Shown here: piece after piece, positions 9,774 to 16,520 of the stretch
Layout: each line of letters opens with the position of its first letter
Position numbering within the stretch: the stretch's first letter is position 1
Source of the DNA: Bryobacterales bacterium
Lineage (GTDB): Bacteria > Acidobacteriota > Terriglobia > Bryobacterales > Bryobacteraceae
DNA: 34,550 nucleotides
Assembly (NCBI GenBank): GCA_016789755.1
Contig: JAEUQG010000286.1
Span: 1 to 34,550 of the forward strand
Direction of reading: 5' to 3'
Made by a program: the position numbers and the translations under genes
Notes under the pieces: generated by a model
Told to the model about the DNA's origin: nothing
Seen by the model: only the letters and a program-made list of their open reading frames with translations
The model's database searches: none

Positions 9774-11042
9774 ATGAATCAATTGGTGAATGCACTGAGA
9801 GCCCCGTTTCCGGACCCCAACAGTGCAGCCATGCCCCCGGACGCTGTTCCCCCGGCTGGCAACTTTCGGCAAGCGCCCCGCAATGGCGCCAACGGTAACG
9901 GCGATACTCACCACAATCAGTTGGAGGAGTTGGCCAGCCTCAAGGTTCGCTTCCTCGCCGTCCTCAATCACGAGATCCGCACCCCGCTCAGCGGCATCAT
10001 GGGCATGACCGACTTGCTCCTCGAAACCAAACTCGACGACGAGCAGCGCGAATACGTCTCCGCCGCACGCTCCTGCGCCGAAACCCTCTTCGAGGTGCTC
10101 AACGCAACGCTTGAATACTCGGCCCTCAGTTCCGGCCGCGTACGGCTCGAAGACGCCGAATTCCACATCGCCGAAGTCGTCCAGGCCGCCCTCGCCGAGC
10201 ACCAGTTCAAATCCGAGTCCAAAGGCCTCCGTCTCCGTTCCAATACCGACCCCAGCGTCCCACCCATCGTCATCGGCGACGCCCTCCGCCTCCGGCAGAT
10301 TCTCTCCCACCTCATCTCCAACGGCATCAAGTTCACTCCCCAAGGGGAGGTCAGCGTGCAGATCTCCATGGTAGCGAGCGCCGACGGAAATGCCCGCCTC
10401 CGCTTCGCCGTCCGCGACACAGGCATCGGCATCGCCGCCGAACAACTGGCCCATATCTTCGACTCCTTCCGCCAACTCGAAACCGGCTTGTCGCGCACCT
10501 ACTCCGGCCTCGGCCTCGGTCTCGCCCTCGTCGAAACCCTCACCAACCTCATGCGCGGCCGCATCTGGGCCGAAAGCACCGTCGGCCAAGGGTCCACGTT
10601 CTTCGTCGAGATCCCCTTCCAGTTGACCGACACCACACACTCGGTATCTCCCACCAACGAAGCCCCGCAGGGCGCCGCCCGCATCCTCCTCGTCGAAGAC
10701 AACGAAGTCGCCCAACGCATCTTCACTCACGTCTTGCGCCGCGGCCACTACTTGGTCGAGTGCGCCAAATCCGGCGCCGATGCCATCCAGGCCTCCCGCG
10801 GCCGCCACTACGACCTCATCCTTATGGATCTCCAGATGCCTGGCCTCAACGGCATCGACGCCACCCGTACCATCCGCACCATCCCCGGCTACGACCAAAC
10901 ACCCATCATCGCCCTCACCGCCAATTCCGCCGAAGAACACCGCGGCATGGCCATCGAAGCCGGCATGCAGGGCTATCTCGTCAAACCCATCCCCTCCGAA
11001 GAATTGCTCACTTCGGTAGCACAATTCCTTCGTCGCGCCTGA
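9774..11042 (+). CDS. Soluble hybrid histidine kinase (HisKA-HATPase-REC)
   Basis: The 422-residue protein has no membrane span or recognised sensor domain. After a disordered leader of about 50 residues comes a HisKA domain with phosphoacceptor His66 (NHEIRTPLSG), then an HATPase domain with the N box around Asn183, G1 at DTGIGI (215-220), the F box FDSFRQLE and G2 at GLGLGL (245-250). The C-terminal receiver domain has acidic residues at LLVEDN (305-310), phosphoacceptor Asp352, Thr382 and Lys404. No HPt domain or separate response regulator is adjacent, so phosphate would have to go to a distant partner. The stated ATG directly abuts a purine-rich AAGAGG, so the exact start is uncertain, but the disordered leader makes this unimportant. 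A copy of the AACGAACCCA repeat follows the stop by 19 bases. Confidence 0.92.
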   Translation: MNQLVNALRAPFPDPNSAAMPPDAVPPAGNFRQAPRNGANGNGDTHHNQLEELASLKVRFLAVLNHEIRTPLSGIMGMTDLLLETKLDDEQREYVSAARSCAETLFEVLNATLEYSALSSGRVRLEDAEFHIAEVVQAALAEHQFKSESKGLRLRSNTDPSVPPIVIGDALRLRQILSHLISNGIKFTPQGEVSVQISMVASADGNARLRFAVRDTGIGIAAEQLAHIFDSFRQLETGLSRTYSGLGLGLALVETLTNLMRGRIWAESTVGQGSTFFVEIPFQLTDTTHSVSPTNEAPQGAARILLVEDNEVAQRIFTHVLRRGHYLVECAKSGADAIQASRGRHYDLILMDLQMPGLNGIDATRTIRTIPGYDQTPIIALTANSAEEHRGMAIEAGMQGYLVKPIPSEELLTSVAQFLRRA

Positions 11043-11091
11043 TTTCGTCAGTATTTCAAAAAACGAACCCAAAAAATTCCCCACAATCCCC

Positions 11092-11119
11092 TTGCATATT
11101 TGCCCGCTTGTGCTATCAT
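11092..11119 (+). promoter_or_regulatory. Putative sigma-70 promoter with extended -10
   Basis: TTGCAT (11092-11097), a 16-base spacer and TATCAT (11114-11119), preceded by TG one base upstream, form a good housekeeping-type promoter. It would drive the 38-codon ORF at 11144 and possibly the tRNA-like sequence downstream. It stands out in otherwise GC-rich sequence. Confidence 0.45.
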
Positions 11120-11143
11120 CAGAAAGTCAAGAGGTAGTCTAAT

Positions 11144-11260
11144 ATGACGCGGCAAATACGACAGCACAAAATTCGAAACGCCAACAGCTCCTTGCCGTGT
11201 CTCTCCTTCCCATACTGGAATCAGGCCAGAGACGGACGGCAGTTGCCCGGACGTCGGTAA
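11144..11260 (+). CDS. Possible 38-residue basic small protein
   Basis: An ATG ORF of 38 codons starts 10 bases after an AGAGG ribosome-binding site (11130-11134) and 25 bases after a promoter-like element. The product begins MTRQIRQHKIRNANSS and ends RQLPGRR; it is strongly basic, with one cysteine, and has no membrane span or recognised motif. The region is not covered by any other likely gene. The promoter, ribosome-binding site and start spacing argue for translation, while the short length and repeat-rich surroundings argue against it. No function can be assigned. The ORF could instead be the 5' part of a structured RNA ending in the tRNA-like element. Confidence 0.3.
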   Translation: MTRQIRQHKIRNANSSLPCLSFPYWNQARDGRQLPGRR

Positions 11261-11378
11261 TTTTCCCCCAGAACGGTTCAAGCTCCAATTTCCTATCGTC
11301 CAGGTTGAAACCCCTGGCGGGTGCGGGCATTCCCTGAATGCTCCGTATGCCGGCATTGGCCGCCACACCGTTCCAACC

Positions 11379-11455
11379 ATGTGTATAGTTCAAGGGTAGA
11401 GCAGGCAGCCCACAAAGCTGTCGGGTTGCGGGTTCGAATCCCGCTACACAGACCA
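11379..11455 (+). tRNA. tRNA-like sequence with encoded CCA and abnormal anticodon arm
   Basis: These 77 bases fold as a cloverleaf. Acceptor ATGTGTA pairs with TACACAG (six pairs plus an A/G mismatch at the end), followed by discriminator A and CCA. The D stem GTTC/GAGC encloses the loop AAGGGTA. The T arm GCGGG-TTCGAAT-CCCGC is perfect. The variable loop is GGGTT. The anticodon arm is odd: six pairs (GGCAGC/GCTGTC) and a CCACAAA loop, in which position 33 is C, not the near-universal U; the nominal anticodon would be ACA. A short terminator follows at once. It may be a decayed tRNA, a tRNA with an unusual role, or a structural mimic. The isotype cannot be given. Confidence 0.45.
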
Positions 11456-11457
11456 AC

Positions 11458-11476
11458 GCGCCCCAAAGCGCTTTTT
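11458..11476 (+). terminator. Short Rho-independent terminator after the tRNA-like sequence
   Basis: GCGC, loop CCCAAA, GCGC and then TTTTT. The stem has only four pairs, but the layout is canonical and it begins three bases after the encoded CCA, which supports transcription of the tRNA-like sequence. Confidence 0.5.
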
Positions 11477-11686
11477 GCAAAACGAACCCAACGGTCGCGC
11501 GGCGGTTTCGGCTCGGTCTCCTCACGGAGCCGGGCACCGGCGAAGCCGCCCTGCGGTCCTCGCGCCACTTTACAAAATTTGACTCGTTTTCGCGATATCA
11601 AAAATTGCAAAACGAACCCAAATAGCGAAAAGTAGCCGAAAGGCCCCGCGGCTCCTTCGGGAAACTCCGCTCGGCCGGTGGGTGAA

Positions 11687-11713
11687 TTCATCACTTTCAT
11701 CACTTTCATCGCT
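11687..11713. repeat. 9-bp tandem repeat, three copies
   Basis: TTCATCACT is repeated twice and followed by TTCATCGCT. Two further copies of TTCATCGCT lie at 11816-11833 inside the second copy of the 77-bp unit. On the minus strand the period reads as alternating Ser-Asp-Glu codons, which explains acidic spurious frames. Confidence 0.8.
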
Positions 11714-11892
11714 TTTCAACTCCGCGGGGCGCTCGCCGCTCCCTGCACGCCAAAAATAACGAAACGAACCCAACCCGCCAGCCACCGAACGGCACGGCCG
11801 TCGGGCAAGCCGGGATTCATCGCTTTCATCGCTTTTCAACTCCGCGGGGCGCTCGCCGCTCCCTGCACGCCGAAAATAACGAAACGAACCCA
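11696..11892 (+). repeat. 77-bp direct duplication with a 120-bp period
   Basis: Bases 11696-11772 and 11816-11892 are identical except at two positions (11702/11822 and 11752/11872), with 43 unrelated bases between them. Each copy ends exactly with the AACGAACCCA core, and similarity stops at the next base. The clean right boundary suggests that the core marks a unit end. Confidence 0.9.
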
Positions 11893-11925
11893 GCCGGACT
11901 CATGCCGGCCAAACAAGGAGGACCC

Positions 11926-13038
11926 ATGCTGTTCTGGAAGCGCATCACCGTCGGCCACAACGAGCGCGTGCTCTTGTTCCGCCGCAACCGATTCATCCGC
12001 CTCTTCACTCCCGGCGATCACCTCATCGCCGGCCTCGCGCACACCATGCGCGAAGAGCGCTATAACGTCCTGGCCCCCATCTTCGCTTCCGAGTGGGTCG
12101 ACTACCTCGTGAAGTCCCGGCCCGATGTCGTCGCCGAGCACTTCATCCTCGTCGAAACCTCCGATATCGAAGTTGCCATCGTCTTCCTCGATGGCAAGCT
12201 CTACCGCACCATCGGCCCCGGTGCCCGTATCCTCTTCTGGAAGGGCTACCGCGCCGTCACCGTCGAGCTGGTGAACGTCAACGACAAGCCCGAGATCGAC
12301 AGGGATCGAATTCCTGCTTTAACCAAATTGGGGCGTGAGTCGTTGGCCGTCTTCACCACCATCGACGAAAGCAAGGCCGGACTCCTGTACCTGGACGGCA
12401 AGTTCGTCCAGGTCCTCGGTCCCGGCCCCCACGCTCACTGGGCGGCCCGCTCGCCCCGCATCGAGATCATCGATCTGCGGCGTCAGGCGGTCGAAGTCAG
12501 CGGGCAGGAAATCCTCACCCGCGACAAGGTTACTCTCCGCGTGAACATCATCGCCGAGCTCCGCGTCACCGATCCCGTCAAGGCGGGAACGCTCGTCCGG
12601 AGCTACGCCGAAACGTTCTACCGGCTCCTGCAGCTCGCCGTCCGTCATACGCTCGGTCTCCGCACGCTCGATGAGGTGCTCGCCGACAAGACGGACATCG
12701 ACCCCCAGGCCGCCGCCAACGTGCGCGCGGAGATGGCCGCCCTCGGCGTCGAGGTGGGCGCAATCTCTCTCAAGGACATCATCCTTCCCGGAGAGATTCG
12801 CGAAATCCTCAATCAGGTGGTCGCCGCGGAACGGCAGGCGCAAGCCAACCTCATCCGCCGGCGCGAAGAGACAGCAGCCACCCGCTCGCTGTTGAACACC
12901 GCCAACCTGATGAAGGACCACCCCATCCTCATCCGCCTCAAGGAGCTTGAAACCCTCGAAAAGCTCACCGAAAAGGTCGAGCACCTCACCGTGCACGGCG
13001 GCTTCGAGACGCTCATCGAGCGCTTCCTCTCCAAGTAA
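11926..13038 (+). CDS. Slipin family (SPFH/Band 7) protein
   Basis: The 370-residue protein belongs to the cytoplasmic slipin group related to stomatin and prohibitin. Its N-terminal half has three copies of a short motif, a hydrophobic-aromatic strand then GK/R, GPG and W: LLFRRNRFIRLFTPG, VFLDGKLYRTIGPG and LLYLDGKFVQVLGPG. The SPFH domain runs from about residue 185 (EVSGQEILTRDKVTLRVN), followed by the conserved KDIILPGE and an Ala/Glu/Gln-rich coiled region (EREAQANLIRRREETAATR-like). The ATG at 11926 has an excellent AAGGAGG (11915-11921); an upstream in-frame ATG at 11902 has no such site. No membrane segment is visible. SPFH proteins form large ring or cage assemblies, often at membranes; the role of this subgroup is not established. 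A large stem-loop follows. Confidence 0.9.
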   Translation: MLFWKRITVGHNERVLLFRRNRFIRLFTPGDHLIAGLAHTMREERYNVLAPIFASEWVDYLVKSRPDVVAEHFILVETSDIEVAIVFLDGKLYRTIGPGARILFWKGYRAVTVELVNVNDKPEIDRDRIPALTKLGRESLAVFTTIDESKAGLLYLDGKFVQVLGPGPHAHWAARSPRIEIIDLRRQAVEVSGQEILTRDKVTLRVNIIAELRVTDPVKAGTLVRSYAETFYRLLQLAVRHTLGLRTLDEVLADKTDIDPQAAANVRAEMAALGVEVGAISLKDIILPGEIREILNQVVAAERQAQANLIRRREETAATRSLLNTANLMKDHPILIRLKELETLEKLTEKVEHLTVHGGFETLIERFLSK

Positions 13039-13039
13039 C

Positions 13040-13066
13040 GGCAGGCCTCTGGCGAGGAGGCCTGCC
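13040..13066 (+). terminator. 10-bp perfect stem-loop after slipin gene
   Basis: GGCAGGCCTC pairs exactly with GAGGCCTGCC around a 7-base loop, starting two bases past the stop codon. There is no T-tract, so it may act as an mRNA 3'-end stabiliser or bidirectional barrier, not a classical terminator. It could also be a dispersed palindromic repeat. Confidence 0.6.
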
Positions 13067-13114
13067 TCACCTCCATTTACACCGCCCCACCCGGTGATAT
13101 CCTGAGCACAAATC

Positions 13115-14449
13115 ATGCGCAGACGTCGCTTCATACAAACCTCCGCGGCAGCCTCTGTGCCGCTCTTCGATATCGTCCCCGCTCGAGCCCTCGGCCTCCA
13201 AGGCCCAGCGCCCAGCGACACCATCGCCCTCGGCCACATCGGCATCGGTGGACGAGGACGCCAGTTCCTCCGCCCCGAAGCCGACTTCGGCAAACAACTC
13301 CCGGCCAACCCCAACCTCGGAGGCGACGGCACGCGAATGCAAGCTGCCGCACGCTCCGTCGCTCTCTGCGACATCGACGCGAAGCGCCTCGATGAGGCCG
13401 CCACCCGAGTCGGCGGCCGCCCCAAGATGTACCGCGACTTCCGCAAGCTCCTCGACGACAAGTCCGTCGACGCCGTCGTCATCGGCTCGCCCGATCACTG
13501 GCACGCCCTCATGACCATCCTTGCCTGCCAGGCCGGCAAAGACGTCTATTGCGAGAAGCCGGCCTGCAACACCATCGAGGAAGGCCGGGCCATGTGCAAC
13601 GCCGCCGAACGCTATGCCCGCGTGGTGCAGATCGGATCGCAAGGCCGCTCCCAGCTCGCCGCATGGCAGGCGGCCATGTACATCCGCAACGGCCAGCTCG
13701 GCAAGATCAAAGAGGTGCTCTGCTGGCACTACGCCAGCCCCGACGGCGATTGGACCCCCGACGCCGAACCGCCTCAGGGCCTCGATTACGACATGTGGGT
13801 TGGCCCTGCCCGCTGGCTTCCCTACAACGTGAAGCACACCCACGGCCAGTTCCGCTGGATGATCGACTTCGGCGGCGGCCAGATCCGCGACCGCGGCGCC
13901 CACGTCATGAGCATCGCCAATTGGATCATGGACCGCGATCACACCGGACCTGTTACCGTCGACGCTTCCGGCGAGCCGCCTCACGACGGCATGTACGATT
14001 CCGGCGTCACCATGCGCATCGCCTATCACTTCCGGGATCCCGGCTTCACCCTGGTCTGGGCTCAGCCCGGCGAGCCCTCGAAGGAACTCGAAGCCCGTTA
14101 CGGCGCGGTCTATCACGGCGACAAGGGCCACATCACCGTCACCCTGGGCGACGGCGCTGGCACGGCCACCGACCCGCACGTCAAGGAATACGTCGCCCCC
14201 TGGAACGGAGTGAAAGTCTTCAAGAGCCCCGGCCACATCGAGAACTTCCTCGACTGCATCAAGACGCGCGAGAAGCCCATCATGCACATGGAAGCGGCCC
14301 ATCGTGTCGCCTCGCTCTGCATCCTCGGCAACGTCGGCTTTCAACTGCAACGCAAGCTCGAATGGGATCCCGTCGCCGAAAAGGTCGCCGGCGACGATGA
14401 GGCCAACCGGCTGCTCAGCCGGCCCGGCCGCGGACCCTGGCATCTATAA
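13115..14449 (+). CDS. Gfo/Idh/MocA family oxidoreductase, Tat-exported
   Basis: The 444-residue protein starts with a twin-arginine signal (MRRRRFIQTSAAA) and a short hydrophobic stretch, so it should be exported folded with its cofactor. The Rossmann NAD(P) motif is GHIGIGGRGRQF near residue 39. The family lysine lies in CEKPACNTIEEG. The C-terminal substrate domain includes WMIDFGGGQIRDRGAHVMS, with the aspartate and histidine typical of the catalytic site. These secreted dehydrogenases act on sugars, inositols or sugar derivatives; the exact substrate cannot be read. The next gene, a HEAT-repeat protein, follows after 12 bases with its own strong ribosome-binding site, so the two form an operon. 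Confidence 0.92.
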   Translation: MRRRRFIQTSAAASVPLFDIVPARALGLQGPAPSDTIALGHIGIGGRGRQFLRPEADFGKQLPANPNLGGDGTRMQAAARSVALCDIDAKRLDEAATRVGGRPKMYRDFRKLLDDKSVDAVVIGSPDHWHALMTILACQAGKDVYCEKPACNTIEEGRAMCNAAERYARVVQIGSQGRSQLAAWQAAMYIRNGQLGKIKEVLCWHYASPDGDWTPDAEPPQGLDYDMWVGPARWLPYNVKHTHGQFRWMIDFGGGQIRDRGAHVMSIANWIMDRDHTGPVTVDASGEPPHDGMYDSGVTMRIAYHFRDPGFTLVWAQPGEPSKELEARYGAVYHGDKGHITVTLGDGAGTATDPHVKEYVAPWNGVKVFKSPGHIENFLDCIKTREKPIMHMEAAHRVASLCILGNVGFQLQRKLEWDPVAEKVAGDDEANRLLSRPGRGPWHL

Positions 14450-14461
14450 AGGAGGCACGTC

Positions 14462-15337
14462 ATGCAAAACGAGAAACTACTCGCCGATATTCAAAGTGAC
14501 GACAAGGACGTGCGCTTCTCCGCCTGGCGCGCCGCCGCGGACGCCGACCCATCGGCCATCGCACCGCTCAGCAAGCTCGTCGATCTCAAGGAGAAGCCCG
14601 GCGTCGCCAAGGCCGCGCGCGAAGCCATCATCACCATGACCCATTCGGTGGGCAAGGATACCGCACACCCCAAGCGCGCCGCGGTGAACAAAGAGCTGCT
14701 GGCCATCGCCACCTCGGACGGGGCGAGCAACGCAGCCCGCACCCACTGCCTGCGCCTGCTCTCAAACATCGCCCCAGAGGAGTCCATCCCCGCCCTCGCC
14801 AAGCTGCTCGCCAACGCTGACCTGCAAGAAGAAGCCATCTACGCCATCGAGCGCATCCCCGGCCCAGCCTCGAACAAAGCGCTGATCGCCGCCTTCCGTG
14901 CCGCGAAGGATGACTTCAAACCGCGCCTCCTCGCCGCACTCGGTCATCGCCGCAGTGAAGACGCGGTCCCGCTGTGCATCGAAGCGATGCGCTCGCCGAA
15001 CGAAGCCCTCGCCCTCGCCGCAGCCCGGGCCTTCGGCCGCATCGGCAAAAAAGCCGCCACGGTCCCCTGGCCGAAGAACGTTGAGCCCGATAGCGTCTTG
15101 CGTTACGCCGATGGCCTGCGCGATGCGGGCAACGCCGCCGATGCCCTCCGCATCTACAAGACGATGCTCGCCCGCACCGAAGAGCATCTGCAATGCGCCG
15201 CCATCGTCGGCATCGCCAAGGTGGGCTCACCGGAAGCAGCCGCCACTCTTCAGCCGATATTGAAGAATGCCAACTCGCGAGTCCGCATCACTGCGCAGCA
15301 GGCGTGGCGCCGGATGGCAGCAGGTCCTTCCGCTTAA
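14462..15337 (+). CDS. HEAT-repeat protein
   Basis: The 291-residue protein is built of helical pairs, for example the stretches VRFSAWRAAADADPSAIAPL, EESIPALAKLLANADLQEEA, and DAVPLCIEAMRSPNEALAL, spaced at about 30-40 residues as in HEAT or PBS-lyase-like repeats. No signal peptide is visible, so it is probably cytoplasmic and a protein-binding scaffold. An AAAGGAGG ribosome-binding site precedes the ATG. It is the second gene after the exported oxidoreductase. Its last 50 bases overlap the end of the convergent DUF4340 gene, an unusually long 3' overlap, so the final residues (RRMAAGPSA) share DNA with the opposite gene. Confidence 0.85.
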   Translation: MQNEKLLADIQSDDKDVRFSAWRAAADADPSAIAPLSKLVDLKEKPGVAKAAREAIITMTHSVGKDTAHPKRAAVNKELLAIATSDGASNAARTHCLRLLSNIAPEESIPALAKLLANADLQEEAIYAIERIPGPASNKALIAAFRAAKDDFKPRLLAALGHRRSEDAVPLCIEAMRSPNEALALAAARAFGRIGKKAATVPWPKNVEPDSVLRYADGLRDAGNAADALRIYKTMLARTEEHLQCAAIVGIAKVGSPEAAATLQPILKNANSRVRITAQQAWRRMAAGPSA

Positions 15338-16520
15338 GCCGCAGCTTCGTGAAGTCGCTGCCCCGGATCACGTAATACCAATCGGCAAAGCGGTTCGTCA
15401 GTTCCTTGGCCAGCCGCTCACCGTTGCCCGATGCATCGCCGTACTTCGCCGCCCGTTGCGGATCGAAGCTCACGGTTACGAACAGGAAGCGGTCGTCGCC
15501 GCCCTTCCCGCCCTTCGTCTCGCCTTGCGAACTGGCCAGTTCGCCGAAGCGCAGCACGTATACCAGACCATTCGCCAACTCGGCGATCATCTCGCCTTCG
15601 TTGGCCAGCAGCCGGCCCTGCGGAGTGAGGAAGTAGCCGCGCTGCCGCATCGACATCGCACCTTCCAGGCTCATCTCCAGCCGGCCTGTCTTTAGCCCTT
15701 CCGCCATCGAAGGAGGCTTCGGGCGCACATCACTGATCCGCAAGCCGTCCAGAGTGGCGGCCATCGCGTTGACCACATTCTTGTTGAAGCCGGCCGCCCC
15801 GGCCATGGTCCAGGTCGTGCCCTCTTTGGTCAGCGCCACCTGCTCCATGTTGGCCAGCCGCCCGAACTGCTCATCGATGGAGTAGCTGACCACAGTCACC
15901 TTGCGCAGGTTGGCCGATGCAATCCGTAGCAGCCCGCTATTCACCCAATCGGCGAAGTTGGCCGAAGGATCGGCGCCGGTCTTCACGGCATACACCCGCT
16001 TCTCGCTTGGCGCGCGCAGATAGCGCATGCCCTGCTTGCCTTCCACCGGCTTGCCCAGAATGAAATCGGCCAGCACGTCCTTACGCGCATCGCGCAGCGT
16101 GACCCGCTTGCCACGGCCCGTCAACGACGGGTTCTTCTGATCCAGCGGATCGATGACGCCGTACCTGGCGTAATCGGACACCGCTTCACTCACAACGTTG
16201 TCGCGCTGCAAGTCCACCAACGCCCCGGCCGTCTTCACCAGCCGGTCGCCGACATCGATCACGTAGTTGTAGTGCGACGGCAGAATCCAGCGCCCCTTCT
16301 CAAAGGCCACTTGAAAGGGCTTGGCGCTGGCGGTGGCTTCGTCGTAGTCCACCACCTCAATGGTCTTCACGTCCTGCGGCCGCTTGTAGCCGGGGAAGAA
16401 CGTCGTGCCCGTTTCGGAGAAGATAGCCGCCGTCCGCCGCTCCGGTTCGGTATACACGGCAACCGTGCTGAGCACCGCGGCAGCGGCGACAAAGGCCCCG
16501 GTTTTGAGCAGTTCCTTCAT
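15288..16520 (-). CDS. DUF4340 domain protein of a Gld-type ABC system
   Basis: The 410-residue protein has one N-terminal membrane anchor (residues about 5-24) and a long extracytoplasmic part made of alternating beta-strand segments, as in DUF4340 proteins. Examples are FEKGRWILPSHYNYVIDVGD and TLRDARKDVLADFILGKPVE. DUF4340 proteins typically accompany GldG-like ABC transport subunits, and here the ATG overlaps the stop of the fused GldFG gene as ATGA. Its biochemical job is unknown; a periplasmic accessory role for the exporter is an inference from the operon. The 3' end overlaps the convergent HEAT gene by 50 bases. Confidence 0.88.
   Translation of the reverse strand: MKELLKTGAFVAAAAVLSTVAVYTEPERRTAAIFSETGTTFFPGYKRPQDVKTIEVVDYDEATASAKPFQVAFEKGRWILPSHYNYVIDVGDRLVKTAGALVDLQRDNVVSEAVSDYARYGVIDPLDQKNPSLTGRGKRVTLRDARKDVLADFILGKPVEGKQGMRYLRAPSEKRVYAVKTGADPSANFADWVNSGLLRIASANLRKVTVVSYSIDEQFGRLANMEQVALTKEGTTWTMAGAAGFNKNVVNAMAATLDGLRISDVRPKPPSMAEGLKTGRLEMSLEGAMSMRQRGYFLTPQGRLLANEGEMIAELANGLVYVLRFGELASSQGETKGGKGGDDRFLFVTVSFDPQRAAKYGDASGNGERLAKELTNRFADWYYVIRGSDFTKLRLKRKDLLPSGATPAAQ

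Larger units (their letters stand above)
11062..11892 (+). repeat. Five dispersed copies of AACGAACCCA
   Basis: Exact copies of AACGAACCCA lie at 11062-11071, 11481-11490, 11611-11620, 11763-11772 and 11883-11892, all in the same orientation. Copies 2 and 3 share 17 bases (TTGCAAAACGAACCCAA); copies 4 and 5 share the longer 77-bp unit. Start-to-start spacings are 419, 130, 152 and 120 bases. All are preceded by an A-rich run. The last copy ends 22 bases before the slipin ribosome-binding site. None was seen inside the flanking genes. Confidence 0.85.
11043..11925. other. 883-bp non-coding region rich in repeats and hairpins
   Basis: This stretch between the hybrid kinase and slipin genes holds no convincing long gene. 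It contains five copies of a 10-bp core, a 77-bp direct duplication, a 9-bp tandem repeat, a possible promoter with a 38-codon ORF, a tRNA-like sequence and several hairpins. The clearest hairpins are CCAGG/CCTGG at 11300-11317, GCATTC-CCT-GAATGC at 11327-11341, and a ten-pair stem GGCGGTTTCG/CGAAGCCGCC (one G-T pair) at 11501-11550. Open frames on both strands are low-complexity (for example runs of SDE) or antisense to the tRNA-like sequence. Such gene-poor, repeated inter-genic segments are familiar from large acidobacterial genomes. Confidence 0.75.

Noticed and set aside
9761..9898. A short ORF starting at the ATG at 9761, overlapping the kinase start
   Set aside because: It runs out of frame with the kinase, ends after about 45 codons and has no motif.
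9609..11084. 491-codon minus-strand open frame opposite the hybrid kinase
   Set aside because: It is Gly/Asp/Glu/Val-rich without motifs and is a mirror of the kinase gene's codon bias.
11092..11455. A tmRNA gene
   Set aside because: The 3' end is cloverleaf-like with D and anticodon arms, no 5' partner for the acceptor strand exists near the promoter, and no resume codon or ALAA-type tag is present.
11139..11839. Several minus-strand frames in the repeat region (with AGFEPATRQLCG-like, WVRF-like and SDESDE stretches)
   Set aside because: They are antisense to the tRNA-like sequence, to the repeat core and to the 9-bp tandem repeat respectively, which explains their odd composition.
11062..11892. 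A CRISPR array
   Set aside because: The repeat is only 10 bp, spacing is irregular (120-419), and no cas gene is in the window.
11043..11925. A chromosomal origin
   Set aside because: Only one weak DnaA-box-like match (TTCCCCACA) was seen and no origin-linked genes; the skew change is reported separately as an observation.
13067..14443. 458-codon minus-strand open frame opposite the oxidoreductase
   Set aside because: The forward frame has a Tat signal and full Gfo/Idh/MocA motifs; the reverse frame has none.
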